Source of the DNA: Prevotella sp.
Lineage (GTDB): Bacteria > Bacteroidota > Bacteroidia > Bacteroidales > Bacteroidaceae
NCBI GenBank assembly: GCA_016283605.1
Contig: JAEENF010000225.1
Location: 1-13,134, forward strand
Length of the DNA stretch: 13,134 nucleotides
Direction: 5' to 3'
In this document: positions 1 through 6,930 of the stretch, piece after piece
Position numbering within the stretch: the first letter of the stretch is position 1
Layout: every line of letters begins with the position of its first letter
Notes under the pieces: generated by a model
The model's database searches: none
What the model saw: only the letters and a program-made list of their open reading frames with translations
Told to the model about the DNA's origin: nothing
Program-made: the position numbers and the translations under genes

Positions 1-692
1 TTTGTTTCGCCCTTTTCGGCGACACGTTGAAGAATCCCGATGAAGCCTATCTGACGATGGTCGAGAACCTCTTCCCCGTAGGTATGGTGGGACTGGTGTT
101 TGCCGTGCTGACGGCCTGTCTGGTCAGTACCATCGGCAGCGCGCTGAATGCTCTCTCTACCGTATTCACGATGGACATCTACGTCAAGCGATTCCGTCCT
201 GACGCCTCACAACGCAGAATCAACTATGTGGGGCGTTTCGTCACCGTCATCGGTGCTGCTATTGCCATTGTTCTCACGGTGGCCATCGACAGCATCAAAG
301 ACCTGAATCTGTTTAATGTCTTCCAATCGGTGCTCAGTTTCATCGCTCCGCCAATGGCAGCCGTCTTCGTGCTCGGCATCTTCTGGCGACGCACCACGAA
401 ACATGCAGCCAACTTTGCCCTGACCATCGGTACCGCGTTCTGTCTCATCGTTGGCATACTTTACCTTTGGCCGCCAGAGTGGTTACAGATGACGTGGCCA
501 CACTTCATGATGCTATCGTTTGAGTTGTTCATGATCCTGGTCATCTCGATGGTTATCATCTCGCTGACAGATAAGGATAAGACAGACTACGAGATTCCTG
601 CACCTATCCGCGAGCCGTTCTCGAAGCTGGCGGTCTCACTCTGGACAGCATTAGCAGTCGTCATGATAGGACTCTATATCTTCTTCAACTAA
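1..692 (+). CDS. Sodium:solute symporter (SSS/SGLT family), C-terminal part, 5' end missing
   Basis: The reading frame is open from the left edge (first full codon at 3) to the TAA at 690-692, giving 229 visible residues; the in-frame TTG at 27 is not the real start. The fragment is strongly hydrophobic, with about six membrane segments. It carries the SSS-type stretch STIGSALNALSTVFTMDIY (Ser/Thr-rich helix followed by D-x-Y), then a charged loop KRFRPDASQRR, further helices including one with a double proline (FIAPPMAA), and a final helix ending at the C terminus. Full-length relatives are roughly 500-560 residues, so more than half is missing. Proteins of this family are inner-membrane Na+-coupled importers of sugars, sialic acid, amino acids or other solutes. 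The substrate cannot be read from this part. The gene ends just before a hairpin shared with the convergent peptidase gene. Confidence 0.88.
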   Translation, partial: CFALFGDTLKNPDEAYLTMVENLFPVGMVGLVFAVLTACLVSTIGSALNALSTVFTMDIYVKRFRPDASQRRINYVGRFVTVIGAAIAIVLTVAIDSIKDLNLFNVFQSVLSFIAPPMAAVFVLGIFWRRTTKHAANFALTIGTAFCLIVGILYLWPPEWLQMTWPHFMMLSFELFMILVISMVIISLTDKDKTDYEIPAPIREPFSKLAVSLWTALAVVMIGLYIFFN

Positions 693-701
693 ACCCAATA
701 A

Positions 702-730
702 AAAAGCTCCGACGTTGAATCGGAGCTTTT
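702..730. terminator. Bidirectional intrinsic terminator between convergent genes
   Basis: A perfect 11-bp inverted repeat (AAAAGCTCCGA, loop CGTTGAA, TCGGAGCTTTT) lies between the symporter stop at 692 and the peptidase stop at 734. The stem is GC-rich at its core and ends in an A-run on one side and a T-run on the other. Read from either strand it therefore gives a hairpin followed by U residues. This placement suits shared termination of the symporter (+) and the four-gene - strand run. Seen directly; the function is inferred. Confidence 0.9.
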
Positions 731-733
731 AGT

Positions 734-2467
734 TTATTCCTTCTTCTTTGGAACCTGGAACTTACTGCCTGTCTGACGAATCAGGTCTTTAGCAAAACGT
801 TCCGGATAGCCAGGTCGCTGGACACGTTCGCCACCACCGAATTTGTTACGTTTGAAAGTTCCGTTTTCATCCGTAGGCTTCACAACCATATCGTTGTACT
901 TCACAATGAGGAAGTAGGCCAGCTGGCGCCAACGTTCTATCATCTCATCGCCTTTCTGACAACTATAATCCGTTAGGAACTTTATGCGTGCATTCCCTTC
1001 GAGGGACAAGGCCTTGACTTCAGTCTCGGCCTGTAGCTTATCGTAGGAGGCATCGAGAGAGTCACGTACCTCCTTCAACGACGGGAACATCATTGAATAA
1101 CGGGGATACACCATGTTGCTCACCCAGTTGCACACCCAGAAAGCGTTATCCATCGAGAAGGTAACATCGTCGGCACCCTCGCCGGAGAAACATTTCGGCA
1201 GACGGGTCATACAGTTGTACATCGGCGTGTAGGCCACCATGTTACCATCATCATTACCAAACCAAAAGCACCCGCCAATCTCGCGGGGCATAGAGGCACG
1301 CATCTGAGAGATAAACGACCAGGCGGTCTGAAGCGTAGAGATGGGACGCTCGTTGAAATAACTCTCACCATCGACCTTAAAAGACAAGGGGGACGGACGA
1401 TAGGGCATCTCATAGAGTCCGCCGCCGATATCAGAATCGAGTGCGAAAGGTGTTCCCTCATAATGATCGCGCATTGCATCTCGCAGATCCTGAAGGGTAA
1501 CTTTCTTATTCGGGATAATCCACAACGGCATAGGCTCTGCGTCATCAACAATACCCTCAGCGTATGAGACATACTTTGAGAAATCGTCGGTAAAACGGTT
1601 GAAGAAGCTCCACACACGAGCCTCGCAGTAACGACGACCGGAGAAGTCGGGTGCTGCATAGGCGGCATTATAGCTGAAGTCGGCATCCTTACCGTTGAAC
1701 CATCCCATAGAACGGGCATAACTCACCACATTGTCGGAGCAGAGCATCAGATTAGGAACAGGTTTCTTACCATCAACAGGATATTTCTTCAGCAGATCCT
1801 TCATCTTTACCTGAACGTAACGGCCATCGAGGAACTTTGTGATACGGCTCTGGTTGGCATGGGCCGCAATCGCATCGTCGGGAACACGCACAGCCACCCA
1901 GACGGTACGCGCCTTGGACTTCTCACGATCAGGGCCACAGCCCATCATCTCCAACATCCACGCCTCCTCCTTGTCGGCAACGGAGAAAGTCTCACCCTCG
2001 GAATAATAGCCATACTGTTCCACGAGCGAGGTCATGATCTGAAGTGCCTCGCGTGCCGTCTTCGAACGTTGAAGGGCGATGTAGATCAGCGAACCGTAGT
2101 CAATGATTCCCGTGGAGTCTGTCATCTCCTCACGTCCACCGAAGGTTGTCTCACCGATGGTGACCTGCCACTCGTTGGTATTACCGATGACATTATATGT
2201 CTCCAAGGCCTCTGCGATATCACCTAAGTACTTGTTGGTATCCCACTCATAGACTTTCCGTATATCCCCTGGCTGATGCTTGGCTGCCGGATAGTGATAT
2301 AAAGGCATAAAAGCACCAAAAGAGTCGGCGTTATAAGTAACGAACACCGAACCGTCGGCCGAGGCCTTCTTACCCACAATGAAATTGGTACAGGCAAAGA
2401 CTGTTGACAATTGACAATGGACTGTTGACAGTATCAGCAACACTGTCAATAAAACATACTTTTTCAT
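734..2467 (-). CDS. Exported peptidase family C69 (dipeptidase-like, N-terminal Cys nucleophile)
   Basis: This 577-residue protein begins with a signal peptide (MKKYVLLTVLL...) ending VFA, directly followed by Cys26 in CTNFIVGKKASADGS. That is the N-terminal nucleophile region of family C69 (Ntn-hydrolase fold). Further family-type blocks are GNTNEWQVTIGETTFGG at 95-111, D-YG-L at 123-127 and VADKEEAWMLEM at 163-174. Members hydrolyse dipeptides or other small amides; here the enzyme would act in the periplasm or at the envelope. I chose the ATG at 2467, 2 bases after the nadC stop; a TTG two codons upstream (2473) is possible but would overlap nadC. It is the last gene of the - strand run and ends at the shared terminator. 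The h-region of the signal peptide is encoded by a heptanucleotide repeat (2397-2431). Cys26 preceded by VFA is also a weak lipobox, so lipidation is an alternative fate, though it would block the nucleophile. Confidence 0.88.
   Translation of the reverse strand: MKKYVLLTVLLILSTVHCQLSTVFACTNFIVGKKASADGSVFVTYNADSFGAFMPLYHYPAAKHQPGDIRKVYEWDTNKYLGDIAEALETYNVIGNTNEWQVTIGETTFGGREEMTDSTGIIDYGSLIYIALQRSKTAREALQIMTSLVEQYGYYSEGETFSVADKEEAWMLEMMGCGPDREKSKARTVWVAVRVPDDAIAAHANQSRITKFLDGRYVQVKMKDLLKKYPVDGKKPVPNLMLCSDNVVSYARSMGWFNGKDADFSYNAAYAAPDFSGRRYCEARVWSFFNRFTDDFSKYVSYAEGIVDDAEPMPLWIIPNKKVTLQDLRDAMRDHYEGTPFALDSDIGGGLYEMPYRPSPLSFKVDGESYFNERPISTLQTAWSFISQMRASMPREIGGCFWFGNDDGNMVAYTPMYNCMTRLPKCFSGEGADDVTFSMDNAFWVCNWVSNMVYPRYSMMFPSLKEVRDSLDASYDKLQAETEVKALSLEGNARIKFLTDYSCQKGDEMIERWRQLAYFLIVKYNDMVVKPTDENGTFKRNKFGGGERVQRPGYPERFAKDLIRQTGSKFQVPKKKE
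2397..2431 (-). repeat. Degenerate heptanucleotide repeat inside the C69 signal-peptide codons
   Basis: Read on the - strand, five consecutive 7-base units occur: CTGTCAA, CAGTCCA, TTGTCAA, TTGTCAA, CAGTCTT. Because 21 bases equal seven codons, the repeat reads as LSTVHCQ followed by LSTVF in the signal peptide (residues 13-24). Similar 7-base tracts, with other units, occupy two gene junctions elsewhere in the window. Confidence 0.75.
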
Positions 2468-2469
2468 GT

Positions 2470-3318
2470 TCAACAGGCTTTAAATGACATATCAAGGCCT
2501 TTCACGGAGTGTGTCAGCGCACCGACGGAGATAAAGTCAACACCCTGTTCGGCATAGTCACGAATGGTTTCGAAGGTGATACCCCCACTCGATTCTGTCT
2601 CGTAACGTCCGGCAATGATATCAACGGCTTTCTTGGTATCGGAAACACTGAAGTTGTCGAGCATGATACGGTTAACGCCACCATGATCCAACACCTGTTG
2701 CAGCTCATCGAAGCTACGAACCTCAATCTCAATCTTCAAGTCGAGCCCTTTCTCTTTAAGATAAGCATGACAACGATCGATGGCATTGATGATACCACCA
2801 GCAAAGTCGACATGGTTATCTTTCAGCAGAATCATATCGAAGAGACCGATACGATGGTTACAACCGCCACCGATTTTCACAGCCTGCTTTTCCAACATAC
2901 GCATGCCAGGCGTAGTCTTACGGGTGTCGAGCACTCGCGTATGAGTGCCTTTCAAACGCTCTACATATTTATTTGTCATCGTGGCAATACCACTCATACG
3001 CTGCATGATATTCAACATCAGGCGTTCGGTCTGCAACAGCGAGCGCACCTTGCCCGTTACAATCATCGCGATGTCACCCTTCTTCACTCTCGTGCCGTCA
3101 CCCATAAGGACCTCCACCTGCATGGTAGGGTCGAAACGGCGGAACACCTCCTTGGCTATCTCCACACCCGCAAGGATGCCGTCTTCCTTAATAAGAAGAT
3201 GCGACTTTCCCATCGCATCCTCAGGGATACAGCATAAAGTAGTATGGTCGCCATCGCCGATATCCTCGGCAAACGACAGATCAATCAATCTATCGACAAG
3301 TTCCTCTACACTCAACAT
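2470..3318 (-). CDS. nadC: Nicotinate-nucleotide pyrophosphorylase, carboxylating (quinolinate phosphoribosyltransferase)
   Basis: The enzyme converts quinolinate and PRPP to nicotinate mononucleotide, CO2 and pyrophosphate in cytosolic de novo NAD synthesis. The 282-residue protein has the usual length and shows the family blocks in order: EDIGDGDHTT at 18-27, LNIMQRMSGIAT at 102-113, TRKTTPGMR at 132-140, EK-AVKIGGGCNHR at 143-155, LLKDNH at 164-169, EIEV at 197-200, LDN at 220-222 and SVGALTHS at 264-271. The Arg, Lys and His residues that bind the two substrates' carboxylates and phosphates fall in these blocks. I chose the ATG at 3318 because the protein then begins in the conserved helix (MLSVEELVDRL) and lies 4 bases after the beta-barrel stop. 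A start at 3366 would overlap that gene. It is the third gene of the - strand run. Neither nadA nor nadB is nearby. Confidence 0.96.
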   Translation of the reverse strand: MLSVEELVDRLIDLSFAEDIGDGDHTTLCCIPEDAMGKSHLLIKEDGILAGVEIAKEVFRRFDPTMQVEVLMGDGTRVKKGDIAMIVTGKVRSLLQTERLMLNIMQRMSGIATMTNKYVERLKGTHTRVLDTRKTTPGMRMLEKQAVKIGGGCNHRIGLFDMILLKDNHVDFAGGIINAIDRCHAYLKEKGLDLKIEIEVRSFDELQQVLDHGGVNRIMLDNFSVSDTKKAVDIIAGRYETESSGGITFETIRDYAEQGVDFISVGALTHSVKGLDMSFKAC

Positions 3319-3322
3319 AGGC

Positions 3323-3850
3323 TTATCGGATATTCTTATAAGTGTCCTTGAACAGATAGATACCAATACCGATACGCAGTCCCACCTGACTATAGTCCTT
3401 ATGATTTTTGAACGACTGCTCGTAATAGAGTTCCGGTTCTATGGTTACTGTACGGTTGATGAAGAAAGAGTAACCCACCTGTACACTCGGAAGGAGATCA
3501 TCAAATTCATCATGGTGCTTGAAAAGTGCCGATGCGCCCAAATACAAACCGTTCTGCTCGATATAATATCTGCCGCCAGCACCTAAAATGATGGAGTAAG
3601 GCACATCCTTATATTTCTCATAGGCAACCTGAGCCGTTCCTAAAAGGTTATCAGCAAAGAAATAACCCACCTTTCCGTTGATGCCCAGATGTCCTTTTGA
3701 CAACCCGTTGTAACTCAGATCCGTACTAGAGAGTGAAGCACCAACGTAAGTTTTACCTTGCGTAAATGGTGTTTTTGAATCGTTAAGATACTGCGCATTA
3801 ACACTCATTGCCATCATCAGGCCGATAGCTGCCATTAAACATTTCTTCAT
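3323..3850 (-). CDS. Small outer-membrane beta-barrel protein, function unknown
   Basis: The protein is 175 residues long. It has a clear signal peptide (MKKCLMAAIGLMMAMSVNA, predicted cut before Gln20) and a mature part of alternating polar and hydrophobic residues rich in Gly, Tyr and Phe. Examples are KTYVGASLSSTDLSY, GINGKVGYFFADNLLGTAQ and SVQVGYSFFINRTVTIEPEL. About eight amphipathic strands fit an OmpA/OmpW-sized barrel in the outer membrane. The C terminus (IGIGIYLFKDTYKNIR) has its last aromatic several residues before the end, so the terminal-Phe signal of proteobacterial porins is absent. It sits 6 bases after cstA and 4 before nadC, so the genes are probably cotranscribed. A role beside the CstA-type importer is possible but unproven; nothing in the sequence names a ligand. 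Confidence 0.8.
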   Translation of the reverse strand: MKKCLMAAIGLMMAMSVNAQYLNDSKTPFTQGKTYVGASLSSTDLSYNGLSKGHLGINGKVGYFFADNLLGTAQVAYEKYKDVPYSIILGAGGRYYIEQNGLYLGASALFKHHDEFDDLLPSVQVGYSFFINRTVTIEPELYYEQSFKNHKDYSQVGLRIGIGIYLFKDTYKNIR

Positions 3851-3856
3851 AGTTAA

Positions 3857-5323
3857 CTATTCTTTAATTTGTTTATTTGTTTCTTTTCTATACCAAATCA
3901 CGAACCAAGCGATGGCGATCACCAGACAGACGATGCCGAAGGGATAGCCCGCATCACCGAGACCCAGCATCTGCTTCGACACAAAGCAATAAGTGGAACA
4001 TACCGTTGTCATGAAAAAAGCGGGAATCAGCGTAATCCAGAACGTTTTCTTGTGACGCACAAGATAGACAGTCAACGTCCAAAGGGTAAAGACGCTCAGC
4101 GCCTGATTGCTCCAGCCAAAGTATTGCCAGATGGTGTTGAAACCGTCGGGATTCTCAATCTGCCAGACGAGCATGGCGACGGATAAAGCAAACATAGGGA
4201 TACAAATCATCAGACGCTTGGGAATTGGACGCTGGTCCATCTTCAGCCACTCGGCCACAATCAGACGGCCTGAGCGGAAAGCTGTATCACCAGAGGTGAT
4301 CGGTGCTGCCACCACACCCAGCATAGCCAGAATGGCGCCTGCCACACCCAACCAGTCATTACAGACAAGGTTTACCACAGCCGGCGCTGAGGTATGGAGG
4401 CCTGCAGTCGCATTCTGAATGAGCGAATAGCCGGGAGCGGGATTGCCGTAGAAAAACCAGGCGGCAACAGTTGCCCAAATCAAGGCGACGATACCCTCAG
4501 TGATCATTGCGCCATAAAAGATTGGACGTCCCATCTTCTCGCTCTTCACGCAACGGGCCATCAGCGGACTCTGCGTACCGTGGAAACCGGAGATGGCACC
4601 ACAGGCAATCGTGATAAAGAGGGCTGGGAAGATGTTGTCCTTCCATGTATCGGGCTCCATAGCGGCACCCATATTATAAAAATGTGTCCAAACTTCAGGC
4701 ACCGTTGGCCAATGCAGGAAGAGCCACACCATCAGCGCACCAGCCATGAACAGCAGCGAAAAAGCAAACAAAGGATACACCTTACCAATAATCTTGTCGA
4801 TAGGCAGCATCGTGGCGATGATGTAATAAAAGAAGATAATGGCTACCCACATGATTGTCTCACCACCGATGCTGTGCAGAATCTCGGCAGGCGAATACAC
4901 AAAGACCGTACCCACCATGATCAGCAGCAGTACCGTGAATACGAGCATCACAGACTTTGTGGTCTTACCCAGATAGCTGCCAATCATCTCCGGCAGTCCT
5001 GCACCACCGTGACGCATAGAGAGCATACCCGACATATAGTCGTGAACAGCCCCTGCGAAAATACAGCCGAAGACGATCCACAGGTAAGCCACAGGACCGA
5101 ACTTCGCACCCATGATGGCACCGAAGATAGGACCTGTACCCGCGATGTTCAAGAACTGAATCATGAAAATCTTCCAGTTAGGAAGCACAATATAGTCCAA
5201 ACCATCAGCTTTTGCAACGGCGGGAGTGACACGGTCGTCTGGGCCGAATACACGTTCCACAAACCGCCCATAGAATAGATACCCAACAATGAGAGCCAAC
5301 AGACTCAAGAGAAATGAAATCAT
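3857..5323 (-). CDS. cstA: CstA-family inner-membrane transporter (short form)
   Basis: The 488-residue protein has many membrane helices and the CstA signatures: FLNIAGTGPIFGAIMGAKFG at 57-76, GAVHDYMSG at 91-99, GAISGFHGTQSPLMARC at 242-258 and APITSGDTAFRSGRL at 340-354. E. coli CstA and BtsT are about 700 residues; this is the shorter form found in Bacteroidota and Firmicutes. Characterised relatives import pyruvate and have been linked to peptide uptake during carbon starvation. Which of these applies here is not visible. I chose the ATG at 5323 (MISFLLSLLALIVGYLFYG). Longer forms starting at 5353 or 5419 would begin at or upstream of the -7 box at 5356-5363 and add an unlikely basic leader. 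It is the first gene of the - strand run, with TAG at 3857-3859, 6 bases before the beta-barrel start. Confidence 0.93.
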   Translation of the reverse strand: MISFLLSLLALIVGYLFYGRFVERVFGPDDRVTPAVAKADGLDYIVLPNWKIFMIQFLNIAGTGPIFGAIMGAKFGPVAYLWIVFGCIFAGAVHDYMSGMLSMRHGGAGLPEMIGSYLGKTTKSVMLVFTVLLLIMVGTVFVYSPAEILHSIGGETIMWVAIIFFYYIIATMLPIDKIIGKVYPLFAFSLLFMAGALMVWLFLHWPTVPEVWTHFYNMGAAMEPDTWKDNIFPALFITIACGAISGFHGTQSPLMARCVKSEKMGRPIFYGAMITEGIVALIWATVAAWFFYGNPAPGYSLIQNATAGLHTSAPAVVNLVCNDWLGVAGAILAMLGVVAAPITSGDTAFRSGRLIVAEWLKMDQRPIPKRLMICIPMFALSVAMLVWQIENPDGFNTIWQYFGWSNQALSVFTLWTLTVYLVRHKKTFWITLIPAFFMTTVCSTYCFVSKQMLGLGDAGYPFGIVCLVIAIAWFVIWYRKETNKQIKE

Positions 5324-5355
5324 AGTCGTTATTCGTTTTTTTAATAATTTCATCG

Positions 5356-5388
5356 CAAAATTACAAATAATCTGCGATAATCGGTAAA
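5356..5388 (-). promoter_or_regulatory. Predicted Bacteroidota-type promoter for cstA and downstream genes
   Basis: On the - strand TAATTTTG (5363-5356) matches the Bacteroidota -7 consensus TAnnTTTG. Twenty-one bases upstream lies TTTA (5388-5385), a 3 of 4 match to the -33 TTTG. Transcription would start near 5350, leaving a leader of about 25 bases before the cstA ATG at 5323. Confidence 0.6.
5367..5381. promoter_or_regulatory. Imperfect palindrome, possible operator
   Basis: ATAATC-TGC-GATAAT is a 15-bp inverted repeat with one mismatched pair. It lies in the spacer of the predicted cstA promoter and about 25 bases upstream of the + strand -7 box, where a regulator could affect both directions. 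AT-rich palindromes of this size also arise by chance, so this is tentative. Confidence 0.25.
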
Positions 5389-5405
5389 TTCTATAGCTTT
5401 TTTTG

Positions 5406-5413
5406 TATCTTTG
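5406..5413 (+). promoter_or_regulatory. Predicted -7 box for the GHL10-uxuAB-fucIP operon
   Basis: TATCTTTG fully matches TAnnTTTG and lies 29 bases before the chosen TTG start at 5442. No convincing -33 TTTG is seen 19-21 bases upstream, so the promoter may be weak or need an activator. Confidence 0.5.
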
Positions 5414-5441
5414 CAGCAAAATTCATCAAAAAAGGAAGATT

Positions 5442-6899
5442 TTGAAGACGATTATAAAGTTTTTTATCCTTCTGACCCTGGTATTGCCCCTTCATGCACA
5501 TACCCCGAAACATGAAATCAGGGCGGTGTGGCTGACGACCATCGGCGGCATCGACTGGCCGCATACCTATGCCACCTCACCACATTCTATCAAGGCACAG
5601 AAACAGGAACTGACAAAGATTCTCGACCAACTTCAACAAGTTAATATTAATACCATACTTATTCAGACACGCGTTCGTGGAACAACGATCTTCCCTTCTA
5701 ATATGGAACCTTGGGACGGTTGTCTTTCTGGCAAACCTGGCACATCTCCAGGCTACGATGCCCTACAATTCGCCATCGAGGAGTGTCATAAACGAGGCAT
5801 GCAATGTCATGCATGGATTGTCACCATCCCCGTAGGCAAATGGAATACGATGGGCTGTAAGACACTTCGGCAAAAATATCCCAAACAAATTGTGAAAATT
5901 GGGGAGGAAGGTTATATGAACCCTGAGATGCCGCAGACCGGCGACTATCTGACACGTATCTGCGAAGAGGTCACACGTCGCTACGATATTGATGGCATCC
6001 ACCTTGACTATATTCGTTACCCCGAAACATGGAAGCTGAAAGTAAGCCGTTCACAGGGGCGTTCGTATATCACCAGTATCGTCCGAAAGATCTATCAAGG
6101 CGTGAAAGCCCTGAAACCGTGGGTAATAGTGTCGTGTTCTCCTATCGGCAAATACGACGACCTTCCACGTTACAAGAGTTCGGGTTGGAATGCCAACACC
6201 ACTGTCTGTCAAGATGCCCAAGGTTGGCTTCGCGACGGACTGATGGATGCACTCTTTCCAATGATGTATTTCCAAGGAAACAATTTCTATCCTTTCGCTG
6301 TGAACTGGAAGGAGTTTTCCTACGGTCGTTTAGTAGTGCCTGGATTGGCGGTATATATGCTCCACCCCAAGGAACGCAACTGGGGGCTGGACATCATCAA
6401 ACGCGAGATGAACGTCCTCCGCGAGCAAGGTATGGGCCACGCCTTCTTTAGATCTAAATTCCTGACTGACAATACTAAAAATATTTATTCTTTCACGAAA
6501 GACTTTAATGGTTACCCATCACTTGTGCCTGCGATGACATGGATGGGGAAACGTCCACCATTATCTCCTAGATTGCTAACCATCCAACGCGGCATGACCA
6601 CCGACCATCTGACATGGAGTACAGTCCGCAATACAGTCGAAGGGGACTATCTTTTATATAATGTCTATGCATCCGACAAATTTCCCGTCGATACCGAAGA
6701 CCCTACCCTTCTGATCGCCACCCGACGACAGGGGGCCTCTATCTTCATACCTCATCATGGACGTACGCTTCACTATGCCGTAACCGCAACTGACCGTTAT
6801 GGCAATGAGAGCAGTCCATCGTATACCCCTCACGCCCCTACACACAGTCATAGGAACCTTGATTTCCATCAGCTGATTATGGGAAGAAAACGAAAATAA
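5442..6899 (+). CDS. Exported GHL10 (DUF187/PF02638) glycoside-hydrolase-like protein
   Basis: The protein is 485 residues from the TTG at 5442. No in-frame ATG exists until 5703, well inside the domain, so a non-ATG start is required. AAGGAAG at 5432-5438 and the following signal peptide (FFILLTLVLPLHA, cut after Ala19) support this one. The GHL10 TIM-barrel domain covers about residues 24-365. It opens with EIRAVWLTTIGGIDWP and contains the family block DGIHLDYIRYP at 184-194, whose acidic residues (Asp184, Asp189) are catalytic candidates. A fibronectin-III-like region follows (about 372-460, YAVTATDRYGNESSPS). The E. coli GHL10 protein DigH (YddW) cleaves denuded peptidoglycan strands; other relatives are uncharacterised. 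Here it acts outside the cytosol, on a glycan that may be peptidoglycan or a polysaccharide supplying the downstream sugars. It is the first gene of the + strand operon, 31 bases before uxuA. Confidence 0.88.
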   Translation: MKTIIKFFILLTLVLPLHAHTPKHEIRAVWLTTIGGIDWPHTYATSPHSIKAQKQELTKILDQLQQVNINTILIQTRVRGTTIFPSNMEPWDGCLSGKPGTSPGYDALQFAIEECHKRGMQCHAWIVTIPVGKWNTMGCKTLRQKYPKQIVKIGEEGYMNPEMPQTGDYLTRICEEVTRRYDIDGIHLDYIRYPETWKLKVSRSQGRSYITSIVRKIYQGVKALKPWVIVSCSPIGKYDDLPRYKSSGWNANTTVCQDAQGWLRDGLMDALFPMMYFQGNNFYPFAVNWKEFSYGRLVVPGLAVYMLHPKERNWGLDIIKREMNVLREQGMGHAFFRSKFLTDNTKNIYSFTKDFNGYPSLVPAMTWMGKRPPLSPRLLTIQRGMTTDHLTWSTVRNTVEGDYLLYNVYASDKFPVDTEDPTLLIATRRQGASIFIPHHGRTLHYAVTATDRYGNESSPSYTPHAPTHSHRNLDFHQLIMGRKRK

Positions 6900-6930
6900 T
6901 ACAACTTACTCAAATAAACAAGAAACAAAT

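Noticed and set aside
2509..3237. + strand open frame of 242 codons opposite nadC
   Set aside because: The - strand carries the complete set of NadC motifs over the same bases; the + frame gives no recognisable protein.
4394..5278. Long + strand open frame of 294 codons opposite cstA
   Set aside because: It lies fully antisense to a well-supported membrane protein gene, and its translation is rich in His, Arg, Thr and Gln with no recognisable domain, as expected for the complement of hydrophobic codons.
5324..5419. Extended CstA N terminus of 32 residues
   Set aside because: It would cover the predicted promoter and adds a basic, unconserved-looking leader before the natural start MISFLLSLLAL.
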